Below are positions 37,672-45,574 of a stretch of 64,000 nt of DNA, piece after piece. The notes under the pieces were generated by a model. That model saw nothing but the letters and a program-made list of their open reading frames with translations. It was not told the DNA's origin and did not search any database. Numbering within the stretch: the first letter of the stretch is position 1; each line of letters starts with the position of its first letter. Source of the DNA: Cellvibrionaceae bacterium 1162T.S.0a.05. GTDB lineage: Bacteria; Pseudomonadota; Gammaproteobacteria; Pseudomonadales; Cellvibrionaceae. The position numbers were made by a program, and so were the translations under genes. The stretch spans positions 2,818,392-2,882,391 of the forward strand of contig LANB01000001.1 in the NCBI GenBank assembly GCA_000964245.1. Reading direction: 5' to 3'.

Positions 37672-39291
37672 GTGGCTACAGAAACCATAAAAGTTCCTGA
37701 CATTGGTGGATCAGAAAACGTCGATGTCATTGAAGTAAGTATTGCTGCTGGTGATACCGTTGCCCAGGAAGACACTCTGATTGTTCTGGAATCGGATAAA
37801 GCCTCCATGGATATTCCATCTCCGCTGGCGGGCAAAATTATCAAAGTGCTGGTGAAAGAAGGCGATCAACTTTCTGAAGGCGATGCCATAGCAGAAATTG
37901 AAGTCGAAAGCTCAGCGAGCACAGAGCCCGAACCGAAAGAAGAAAGCGCGCCTGCGGTAACGAATGAAGCCGTGCCCGCAAACGCCGCACCGGCAAGTTC
38001 TGGCGGCGGTGAATTACCTGTCGCTGTTCCGGATATTGGTGGTTCTGAAGGTGTTGATGTTATTGAAGTGTGCGTTGCCATTGGTGACGAGGTCAGCGAA
38101 GGGGATTCACTTGTCGTCCTCGAGAGTGATAAAGCCTCGATGGAAGTGCCTTCTCCTGCAAGTGGTAAAGTGATTTCCATCAGCATGAAAGAAGGCGACA
38201 AGGCAAGCGAGGGGGATCCCATCCTTGTTTTGCAATCCGGTGATGCACCAGCCTCCTCGTCGAGTGCGCCGGTTGAAAATGCACCAGCGCCCGCAGCAGA
38301 TCCTGTACATCAGGAAGACGAACCGCGTTCAAAACGTCCGCGCAGCACAAACGAACGTCATCCTTCCCCGGTAAAAAGTGAAGCGAGTGAAGTCTACGCT
38401 GGCCCCGCTGCGCGAAAGCTTGCGCGCCAGATGGGTGTTGAACTAGGCAATGTTGGCAGTTCAGGCCCGCGTGGACGTATTACCAAGGATGACATCAAGG
38501 CTTATGTAAAATCTGTTATGCAAAGTGGTGGCGCGGGTGCCGCTACGGGAGGGGCAGGCATACCTGCAATTCCTGCAGTCGATTTTGCGCAGTTTGGTGA
38601 CATCGAACTCAAACCCATGAGTAAGATCGCCAAACTCACAGCAGCGAATATGAGCCGCAACTGGCTTAATGTTCCCCACGTTACGCAATTTGACAACGTC
38701 GATATCACCGATCTCGAAGACTTTCGTGCGAGTATGAAAGCCGAGGCAGAAAAAGCGGGCGTTAAACTGACACCGCTGCCTTTCTTGCTCAAAGCCTGTG
38801 CCGCAGCCTTAAAAGCTGAACCGAAATTCAATGTCAGTTTGCATTCCGATGGCGAACACATTGTACAAAAACATTACGTCCACATAGGTGTTGCCGTTGA
38901 TACACCGAATGGTTTGGTGGTTCCCGTTGTAAAAAATGTAGATCAGAAAGGTTTATTTGAAATTGCAAGGGAAACCGTTGAGCTTGCAGGTAAAGCTCGC
39001 GATGGCAAGCTTATGCCAAAAGATATGCAGGGCGGTTGTTTTACGATTTCTTCTCTCGGACCCATTGGCGGTGAAGGTTTTACGCCTATTGTTAATGCAC
39101 CGGAAGTCGCTATTCTCGGCGTATCGAAAGCGTCAATTAAGCCGGTATGGAATGGGAAAGAATTCGCTCCACGCAACATGCTGCCTTTAAGTTTAAGTTA
39201 TGACCATCGTGCAATTAATGGCGCGGATGCCGGTCGTTTCTTTACCTACCTGGGTGCCGTTCTGGCTGACCTGCGCAAGTTATTGGTTTAG
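37672..39291 (+). CDS. aceF: Dihydrolipoyllysine acetyltransferase, pyruvate dehydrogenase E2
   Basis: 539 residues. Two lipoyl domains, residues ~3-75 and ~118-192, each with the modified lysine in LESDKASM. Alanine/proline-rich linkers separate them. A peripheral-subunit-binding domain at ~240-280 reads AGPAARKLARQMGVEL...GPRGRITKDD. The catalytic domain holds SYDHRAINGADAGRF, where many homologues have DHRxIDGADAARF; the Asn for Asp is a minor variant. GTG start with AGGAGAG upstream. Confidence 0.97.
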   Translation: MATETIKVPDIGGSENVDVIEVSIAAGDTVAQEDTLIVLESDKASMDIPSPLAGKIIKVLVKEGDQLSEGDAIAEIEVESSASTEPEPKEESAPAVTNEAVPANAAPASSGGGELPVAVPDIGGSEGVDVIEVCVAIGDEVSEGDSLVVLESDKASMEVPSPASGKVISISMKEGDKASEGDPILVLQSGDAPASSSSAPVENAPAPAADPVHQEDEPRSKRPRSTNERHPSPVKSEASEVYAGPAARKLARQMGVELGNVGSSGPRGRITKDDIKAYVKSVMQSGGAGAATGGAGIPAIPAVDFAQFGDIELKPMSKIAKLTAANMSRNWLNVPHVTQFDNVDITDLEDFRASMKAEAEKAGVKLTPLPFLLKACAAALKAEPKFNVSLHSDGEHIVQKHYVHIGVAVDTPNGLVVPVVKNVDQKGLFEIARETVELAGKARDGKLMPKDMQGGCFTISSLGPIGGEGFTPIVNAPEVAILGVSKASIKPVWNGKEFAPRNMLPLSLSYDHRAINGADAGRFFTYLGAVLADLRKLLV

Positions 39292-39303
39292 TCGCTTTGA
39301 AAA

Positions 39304-39337
39304 AAACCCTCACCTCAATTGAGGTGAGGGTTTGCTT
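39304..39337 (+). terminator. Bidirectional terminator after aceF
   Basis: A perfect 15-bp inverted repeat (AAACCCTCACCTCAA / TTGAGGTGAGGGTTT) with no intervening loop bases, flanked by A and T runs on both sides. It can stop aceEF and, from the other side, the minus-strand secreted-repeat gene. Confidence 0.9.
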
Positions 39338-39463
39338 TCTCACGAAACGGAAATTTGCGACTAGATTGATTGTTTCTGGTTTTAATTGAATTTAAGTTAA
39401 TCTGGCGTCTAATTATGGCAGCCTGATTCCGGCTGCCGCAATAAACACAAGGGGTAAATAGCA

Positions 39464-40072
39464 TTAGTCCACACAACTCCTGAATCGAGCACTTCCATTT
39501 GTGCCCTCGGCAACGGCGACAATGCATCCGTTTATGTCTCTATCTCTAATTAATGCCATTGTGCTACCGACACCGCCGGATGGATACACAAGAATATCAT
39601 CGGGTGCGGTCCAATTGATGGGACCCTCGCCCATATTTTCAGCAACACAGCGATAAAAATCAGGTTCAATTTCTTCGCACGTTACTCGGGGTTCGGGCGG
39701 TACAGGGCAGCCAGGGCATTCGTCGTCTCCTGGGTCCCCTGGGCAACTGCCGCTTACAGTTGTAATTCCGCTACAAGTTGAATGCCTCGCGCTTGAATAT
39801 GGATCCGATGCGACTGCAACAATACAGCCATTTACATCCCTGTCTTGAATTAACCCCATTGTACTGCCAACGCCACCGGCGGGATAAACAAGTATATCGT
39901 CAGGTGCGCTCCAATTGACATTGTCGGTGCACATATTGGTTGCGACGCATCGATAAAAATCGGGGCCTATTTCTTCGCAAGTCATATTAGGGGTTGCTAT
40001 AACCCCTGTACTCATGAAAGTGCAGAAAAGTAATACGCCATAAAAAATTAAACCTATTGATCTTTTTTTCAT
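39464..40072 (-). CDS. Secreted Cys-rich protein made of two copies of a 70-residue module
   Basis: 202 residues, family not recognised. A signal peptide (MKKRSIGLIFYGVLLFCTFM...VIA) is followed by two modules, residues 31-100 and 131-200, exactly 100 residues apart and 50 of 70 identical. Each contains TCEE(I)xPDFYRC at the start, APDDILVYP, GGVGSTM, DRDxNGCIVAVA and a closing Cys. The conserved Cys at 32/132, 42/142, 83/183 and 100/200 should form two disulfides per module; the first has one extra Cys (C48). A linker at 101-130 is rich in Cys, Pro, Gly and Asp. Probably extracellular. Function unknown; binding is a guess. Confidence 0.7.
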   Translation of the reverse strand: MKKRSIGLIFYGVLLFCTFMSTGVIATPNMTCEEIGPDFYRCVATNMCTDNVNWSAPDDILVYPAGGVGSTMGLIQDRDVNGCIVAVASDPYSSARHSTCSGITTVSGSCPGDPGDDECPGCPVPPEPRVTCEEIEPDFYRCVAENMGEGPINWTAPDDILVYPSGGVGSTMALIRDRDINGCIVAVAEGTNGSARFRSCVD

Positions 40073-40389
40073 ACTATTTTTTCCATGATTTTGTCGAGAG
40101 GGTAGATTTTATTTGTTTCCTTTATTGCCGCAGATAGGTAACGGCGCGATAACCATTAAAATGGTGGCTACTGGCTAACGTTGACACATGTCTCATATTC
40201 TATTTTTTTTTAAATGACGTATCTTTTTTGGCGCGCCAAAGTGATATTGAATTTTAGTTGCGCGTTAATGTTCGAGATTTCATTCAATTTTAATGCGCGT
40301 AGCGCCCTGGATTCCGATAGATTTGAAATAAAAGTGTCACTTAAATTTATTGGTTGTCCTCGTAAAAAAAACACTTGGCGTTCGGTTAT
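40073..40389. other. Intergenic region, no gene supported
   Basis: 317 bp, AT-rich. A 61-codon plus-strand frame (40214-40399) has no Shine-Dalgarno, no recognisable features and overlaps the end of the exporter gene, so it is not called. Upstream of the secreted-repeat gene (minus strand) this region should hold its promoter, but I cannot place it with confidence. Confidence 0.4.
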
Positions 40390-41301
40390 TTACTTTTGAA
40401 GATTGATTACAATTCCAACCATTACAAGGCAGGAGCTAATCAGGCTTGCAATAGGGTAGTATTCTCCAAGAAAACTCACAGCAAGAACGACACTGGTTAC
40501 AGCTGCAATATAGCCAATTTGACTAAGTAAAATTGGCCCGCCAAACAGTTGTAGGCGAAATACCAGCGGAGCGGTTATTGCGCCAATAGTAAGCTGAGCG
40601 GTAATAACTGCTGTTGTCTGTTCGTTTAACAATTCTGAAAGATGTATGCTTGAAAGTAAGGTATATATGGAATAAACAAGAAATGCGATTAGGTGGCTCC
40701 AGAAAGCTAACAGCTCTGGCGGCGAACCTCTGGGCCAGTCGATCGACCGATAAATATTTCCTGCTGCCAACATAACGGGAAGCAACATGGCGAGGCCAAG
40801 CCAAAGCCATTCACCGACCAAAACGAATCTTCCTTGTGAAACGCTTATCCCTATAGCACCACACAAACCAAATAAAATACCAATGATTTCATTTTTGCTG
40901 AGCTTTTCGAGCTTTGCTGCACGCGCAAGTAGCGCTGTAAAAACAGGAGAAAGTGAAAATAAAACGCCACTGACTGCCGAGCCTACTTCAGGGACCACAA
41001 TAAAAACAATCATGCTTGGGCCAGCAAAGGTAAGGGGGCCTGCAATTGCAGTGTAACGAAATTCCCGCTTTTTAAATATCCGAAAATTTTTATTTCTTAA
41101 CAATATTACAAGTAGTGCGAGACTGGCGCCGAGAGAATTTATGGCAACCCATAGCGAGGCGGGAATGGTTTGTTCATTTGCTATTTTTGCAAGTGGAAAA
41201 CTCAAGCCTACCAATATTCCACTGGACACCAGGAGTAGAGTTGGATTGCGTAGCAGGTCTTTCCCAAGGTTTTTAGATACAGGGCCAGCTAAAGTATTCA
41301 C
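40390..41301 (-). CDS. DMT superfamily (EamA) transporter
   Basis: 303 residues from the GTG at 41301, which overlaps the upstream stop as GTGA and has GGGAG 8 bp away. A TTG 21 bp upstream is possible but less likely. About ten hydrophobic segments in two EamA halves: LLLVSSGILVGLSFPLAKIA starts the first, and GAITAPLVFRLQLFGGPILL the second. Pro-Glu-Val-Gly and Gly-rich loops are as in EamA (VPEVGSAVSGVLFSLSPVFT). Probably exports a small metabolite. Third gene of the cyclase-nitroreductase-exporter operon. Confidence 0.85.
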   Translation of the reverse strand: MNTLAGPVSKNLGKDLLRNPTLLLVSSGILVGLSFPLAKIANEQTIPASLWVAINSLGASLALLVILLRNKNFRIFKKREFRYTAIAGPLTFAGPSMIVFIVVPEVGSAVSGVLFSLSPVFTALLARAAKLEKLSKNEIIGILFGLCGAIGISVSQGRFVLVGEWLWLGLAMLLPVMLAAGNIYRSIDWPRGSPPELLAFWSHLIAFLVYSIYTLLSSIHLSELLNEQTTAVITAQLTIGAITAPLVFRLQLFGGPILLSQIGYIAAVTSVVLAVSFLGEYYPIASLISSCLVMVGIVINLQK

Positions 41302-41957
41302 AATGTATTCTCCCGAGGACAACCAGAGAGAATTTTTGGAGAGTTAAATTTACCGTAATGAATCAGTTTGGTTAAGGGAAGTCGCGTACTTGGTCTTTCC
41401 CGATCTTGCAATTGTTTTGGTAAGTTTTTCGGATCTCCAGGTTTGCCTATGGCGATACCAATTTCAATTTTATAACGCTCGGGAACATGTAGAATCTTAC
41501 GAATTTCGTTAGGGAAAATACCGCCCATGGCATGAGCCATGTAGCCGAGCTGTTGCGCTTGCAATGCGAGTTGGATCCACGCTGCTCCAGCATCAAAGCT
41601 ATGTGAATGAAATAGTTTGCTTGGGTTGGTATCAGGTACGAGAGTGTCTGATAATAGAAAAACCAGAGCACCGGAATTTTTAGCCCAGCCGGCATTAAAT
41701 GGGTCGAGCAAGTCCAAAAATGTTTGCCAATATTCATCATTGCGAAGTGAATAAAGAAAACGCCATGGTTGAACGTTGTAGGCAGAAGGCGCCCAGCGCG
41801 CGGCCTCGAAAAGTATCATAAGGTGTTCATCGCTTAAGGCGGAGCCATCGTAGGCACGAGGAGACCAACGAGTAAGGAATTGTGGGTCAATCGGCAATGG
41901 GCTCGCGCGATATTGATGTATCAGGTCACTGGTGGGGCTCAATAATGTGTGGCGCAT
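41298..41957 (-). CDS. Nitroreductase family flavoprotein
   Basis: 219 residues from the ATG at 41957 (GAGG 8 bp upstream; a TTG at 41972 is also in frame). FMN-binding features: FLTRWSPRAYDGSALSDE (Arg-Ser-x-Arg-like N-terminal motif), FEAARWAPSAYNVQPWRFLY, and DAGAAWIQLALQAQQLGYMA. It probably reduces a quinone, nitro or enone substrate with NAD(P)H. Overlaps the exporter start by 4 bp. Confidence 0.88.
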   Translation of the reverse strand: MRHTLLSPTSDLIHQYRASPLPIDPQFLTRWSPRAYDGSALSDEHLMILFEAARWAPSAYNVQPWRFLYSLRNDEYWQTFLDLLDPFNAGWAKNSGALVFLLSDTLVPDTNPSKLFHSHSFDAGAAWIQLALQAQQLGYMAHAMGGIFPNEIRKILHVPERYKIEIGIAIGKPGDPKNLPKQLQDRERPSTRLPLTKLIHYGKFNSPKILSGCPRENTL

Positions 41958-42020
41958 TGTGCTTATCCTCAATAAATGAATTTATGTTTATCAATCTTTG
42001 ATGAGTTTGCATTTCCGGTT

Positions 42021-43019
42021 CTACTCACCGAAAATTTGCAGATCAATTTGTTGTAAAGGTAGGGCAAGAGGTCTTATCGGTGCGGCATCGGCGCCGCGCA
42101 GTTTTAATGCGCTGCCGACAAATGCAAATTCATAGACTTTGTCTCTTGCGAGTTCTTCGAGGAATACTAATTCCAGAATGGGTGTTCCTTGTTCGGCTAA
42201 CAAATAGGTATGAACAGGGACATAATCACTTTCCAGTTCCGATGGGAATGCTTCGAGGCTCAGGTTGTCTGCTCCAATGATCATTGCCCCATTTTTTTCA
42301 ACCAGAAATTTTGCAGCGGCAAGACCCAGGCCGGGAGGGTTATGCATGTATTTCGCGGCATTTTCATAATCGTGCATCCTGCCGGTACGCAGTAAAACAA
42401 CATCCCCCTCACGCAAATTCAATTTTTGCTTCGCGAGAGTGAGCTCAATATCTGCCTGACTAATACGATAGCCATCTGGCAAGATCTTGAGCCCCTTTGC
42501 GCTAGCGACGTCCAGCAGAACGCCACGGGCAATAATGGGAGGGAAGTTCTCAACGCCGGCGACTTGCCAACCGCGATCACCAACGTGATCCTCGGCGCGA
42601 AAGCCGTTCCAGATTTCTCCATTGAGACCAAAATGGTTGAGGGCATCGATGTGGGTGCCCATGTGGGTATACATGGATATCGCTGCGCCGGTGTAACTCA
42701 CGTGTTCATTCATCACCTTGCCGAGCCCAAGTGGATCGTCGAGGACAGTTCCATGTGGGGTATGCGTCATCCAGATTCTGTAATGTGGATCGCCCGCAGC
42801 TTGCCAGCTGGGCATACCAATAAAATACTCAACCGCGAGATCGTAGGCTTGCCCACCTGCAAGGCGGGACAATACAGCGGCCTGAGACTGTGGGCTCATA
42901 AGATTTAAACGGCCGATCTCGTCGCTCGGTCCCCAGGGGCTTGTTCCGACCTTGCGTTCTCTGGCTTCGGCAAAGTTGGCAAGGGCAAGGCTGGCAATCA
43001 AAAAGAAAAAGGTTTTCAT
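42021..43019 (-). CDS. Exported cyclase-family (kynurenine formamidase-like) metal hydrolase
   Basis: 332 residues from the ATG at 43019 (GGGAG 7 bp upstream; an in-frame ATG at 43043 has no site). A signal peptide (MKTFFFLIASLALANFAEA) exports it. The cyclase signature HMGTHIDALNHFG (HxGTHxDxxxH) binds the metal. Other family stretches: DEIGRLNLMSPQ, GVLLDVAS, GDVVLLRTG and MIIGADNLSLEAFPSE. Cyclase-family enzymes open N-formyl or cyclic amide/ester groups; the substrate here is unknown. First gene of the operon, divergent from the LysR regulator by 113 bp. Confidence 0.85.
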   Translation of the reverse strand: MKTFFFLIASLALANFAEARERKVGTSPWGPSDEIGRLNLMSPQSQAAVLSRLAGGQAYDLAVEYFIGMPSWQAAGDPHYRIWMTHTPHGTVLDDPLGLGKVMNEHVSYTGAAISMYTHMGTHIDALNHFGLNGEIWNGFRAEDHVGDRGWQVAGVENFPPIIARGVLLDVASAKGLKILPDGYRISQADIELTLAKQKLNLREGDVVLLRTGRMHDYENAAKYMHNPPGLGLAAAKFLVEKNGAMIIGADNLSLEAFPSELESDYVPVHTYLLAEQGTPILELVFLEELARDKVYEFAFVGSALKLRGADAAPIRPLALPLQQIDLQIFGE

Positions 43020-43132
43020 GGTTTGCTCCCTTAGTTCATGCAATGCCGGCAGTATATTTGGGTGAAATCGATTGATAATCCCGCTATATGGAATTAGATT
43101 GTTCGCAAATAGTTACAAATAGGGCGGATTGA

Positions 43133-44047
43133 ATGTTGGATGAGATCAAGGTATTTGTTGCGGTCGTGCAAGCCGGGAGTTTTACCGATGCGGCAGAAAA
43201 CTTGGGGGCGGCCCGTTCGGTAATCAGTAAAAAGGTCAGTCGACTGGAAGAGAGTCTCGGGGTGCGTTTATTAAATCGCACAACCCGGCGTTTGAGTCTT
43301 ACGGAGGCGGGGGATACTTTTTTTCGCCGTTGCGGGCAGAGCCTGCTGTCAATTCAGGAAGCCGTCGATGAAATCCGTTCACTCAATAGTGAGCCGCGCG
43401 GACGGCTTTTTGTAAACCTTCCGATGTCTTTCGGCATACTCCAGGTGGCGCCATTGATGCCGGAATTTATTCAACGTTATCCAGGTATCCAGCTCGATTT
43501 GAATTTTGATGATCAAAAAGTGGAGATGGTAGACCCGGGTTTTGATGTCTCGATACGTATTTCTGATCTTCAGGATTCCTCGCTCGCAGCAAGATATCTT
43601 GGCACTTGTCGCCATGTTGTTGTGGCTGCTGAAAGTTATCTAAAAAAATATGGCTCGCCGGATACGCCCCTTGCGCTCGCACATGGACATGTCATTGCCA
43701 GTTATCGACTTCAGGACTCGGCTCAGGAATGGGAGTTCAAGGATTCATCGAAGCAGTCCCTTAAAGTGAGAGTGCAACCCGAGCTTATTGCCAACAACAG
43801 TTTGGCGATTAAAGAAATTGTGCTGGGGGGTGCTGCACTGGCTCGAATGCCCACATTTATAGTGGGCCAGGATTTACATAATGGAAAATTGCAGAATGTT
43901 TTTCCCGATTTGGATGCGATGAATAAATCGATATATGCAGTATTTCCCAAGAGAAAACACCTCCCCAATAAAACCCGGGTTTTTATTGAGTACTTAATTG
44001 AGAAAATAGGTGATGGACCTTGTTGGGATCTGGGGCCGACGATCTGA
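43133..44047 (+). CDS. LysR family transcriptional regulator
   Basis: 304 residues. The N-terminal winged HTH (residues 1-60) reads MLDEIKVFVAVVQAGSFTDA, then RSVISKKVSRLEESLGVRLL and NRTTRRLSLTEAG. The effector-binding domain follows from ~90 (GRLFVNLPMSFGILQVAPLM, as in the CrgA/YafC group). Divergent from the cyclase operon, it is the likely regulator of that operon and of itself. The gap (43020-43132) contains a possible dyad GATTGATAATC at 43067-43077, but no clear T-N11-A site can be singled out. Confidence 0.92.
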   Translation: MLDEIKVFVAVVQAGSFTDAAENLGAARSVISKKVSRLEESLGVRLLNRTTRRLSLTEAGDTFFRRCGQSLLSIQEAVDEIRSLNSEPRGRLFVNLPMSFGILQVAPLMPEFIQRYPGIQLDLNFDDQKVEMVDPGFDVSIRISDLQDSSLAARYLGTCRHVVVAAESYLKKYGSPDTPLALAHGHVIASYRLQDSAQEWEFKDSSKQSLKVRVQPELIANNSLAIKEIVLGGAALARMPTFIVGQDLHNGKLQNVFPDLDAMNKSIYAVFPKRKHLPNKTRVFIEYLIEKIGDGPCWDLGPTI

Positions 44048-44101
44048 AAATCTTCCGGGTTTGTCGGGCTTTAGAAATTAAACTATCGAATCTTTCATTC
44101 G

Positions 44102-44157
44102 CCGGGTGTCATTAACCAGGTGTCATGACCCGGGTGTTATTAGCCATGTATCAAAAT
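44102..44157. repeat. 14-bp tandem repeat, four degenerate copies
   Basis: Copies CCGGGTGTCATTAA, CCAGGTGTCATGAC, CCGGGTGTTATTAG and CCATGTATCAAAAT follow head-to-tail between the LysR gene and the HAD gene. The first three differ at a few positions only; the fourth is poor. Could be slippage debris or a protein-binding array. Confidence 0.7.
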
Positions 44158-44228
44158 ATTTCACAGGTAATTATAACGGCTGAAAAATAATTGAGATTTT
44201 TGATTCATTACACTAAGTAAGGTGGGAA

Positions 44229-44903
44229 ATGCAACGCGATACGATTCTTTTTGATATAAATGAAACGGTTTTGGATCTCCGTATTCTACAGCCCTTGTTT
44301 GAGCGCGAATTTGGGGGTGCGGCTAACAGTGCAACATGGTTTGCGACTTTGTTGCACAGCTCTACAGTTTGTGCACTCACGGGCGTCAAAACCGACTTTA
44401 AAAGTTTGGCTGAATTGACATTGGTCGCACTTGCCGGGCGTATTGGTATGGAGCTTGACGAGGTTGTGCGAGAGGAAATACTGTCAAATTTTACGATACT
44501 AAAGCCGTACCCCGATGTTCAGCCAGCGTTACAGCGATTGCAGTCGTTCGGTTATCAGACGGTCGCCTTTTCAAACTCATCCGAAAACCTTCTGAGGGCG
44601 CAATTAGACAATGCAGGTCTTGCCCCGTTTTTTAGTGACATCGTTTCAGTAGAAGGTAGTGGCAGTTTTAAGCCTGACCCGAAAGTTTATCGTTTTGCTG
44701 CCGATATCTTGAAGCGCCCAATGACAGGCTTAAGGTTAGTTGCTGCGCATGATTGGGATACTCACGGTGCGATGTCTGCAGGGATGAAAGCCGCGTTTAT
44801 TGGTCGATCAAGCGCGAATTATAATTCTGTGTACCGCAAGCCCGATATTTTTGAAAAATCGATGACCAGTCTGGTTGAAAAAATACTCATTGCTGACGAA
44901 TGA
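44229..44903 (+). CDS. HAD-superfamily hydrolase, haloacid dehalogenase type II-like
   Basis: 224 residues. Motif I FDINETVLDL has the nucleophile Asp9 (type II dehalogenases commonly read FDVNETLLDL); motif II is in AFSNSSENLL; motif III Lys is in GSFKPDPKVYRFAA; motif IV is AAHDWDTHGAMSAGMKAAFI. It would hydrolyse a 2-haloacid or a related small substrate; natural substrate unproven. Single gene, GGTGGGAA upstream of the ATG. Followed by 670 bp without a gene. Confidence 0.88.
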   Translation: MQRDTILFDINETVLDLRILQPLFEREFGGAANSATWFATLLHSSTVCALTGVKTDFKSLAELTLVALAGRIGMELDEVVREEILSNFTILKPYPDVQPALQRLQSFGYQTVAFSNSSENLLRAQLDNAGLAPFFSDIVSVEGSGSFKPDPKVYRFAADILKRPMTGLRLVAAHDWDTHGAMSAGMKAAFIGRSSANYNSVYRKPDIFEKSMTSLVEKILIADE

Positions 44904-45574
44904 TGCTTGTCTTGCTATCAGGTTAGCGATCTAAAAACAATTAGACTTTGATGAGTATGATCGTGAAAAATTAATTAAACCTGATTTTTATATTTTCCCT
45001 GTTGTTGTTTGGGGGAAAACTATTTTGTTAAAGGTTGAAAAATTGTCTTGGTTTTTTTAGAGAGTAATACTACGAAAGATAATATGATTTGATAATGAGT
45101 AAAGCGTCAGAATAAGACTATTTATGACAAAAAAATGTTAGAAAACCCCTTGCAAACATTTATTCATCACAAGTTTAATGTTTTGTGATTGACAATAATT
45201 TTTATTGCCCCTTACTATCGACCATGTAATGTGGAATAGAGAATCCTCCCCAAAATATTCACTTCATGCATTGCGATTTAAGTAATGTTTTTATACCAAT
45301 AAAATCTCTATTGCAGTTTTCCGCATGCGTTGCTCCCCTGATTTTATGGTGTTGTACTCTTTAGACTGTTTTTCAGTTTGATATGCCATATGGATATTTT
45401 TCGTTTAAGTGAAGTGAAAAATCTGAATTTAAAAATTTAAAATTGACAATGAGCGAGTTATCAAATTACACGACGATAAAGTTGTGGGCCCTCTCTCGCG
45501 CCTGAAAAATTATTTTTAGATGAGTGAGGGTGGCTCTCGCGAGTTGTTTACCACACCTAAAAAAGGTAACTAGA
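44904..45574. other. Long AT-rich region upstream of the GH8 gene
   Basis: 671 bp with no supported ORF. A strong -35 TTGACA (45189-45194) and a TACTAT -10 (45213-45218, 18-bp spacer) predict a start near 45225 and a 350-nt leader. A dyad ATCACAA-N10-TTGTGAT (45166-45189) abuts the -35 and could bind a repressor or activator. The rest is AT-rich, and I see no other structure that I can name. Confidence 0.5.

Noticed and set aside
40214-40399. 61-codon plus-strand frame between the secreted-module gene and the exporter
   Set aside because: No Shine-Dalgarno, no recognisable features, and it overlaps the end of the well-supported exporter gene.
45166-45189. CRP binding site upstream of the GH8 gene
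   Set aside because: The half-sites are TCACA...TGTGA with a 12-bp gap, the reverse of the CRP arrangement TGTGA-N6-TCACA.
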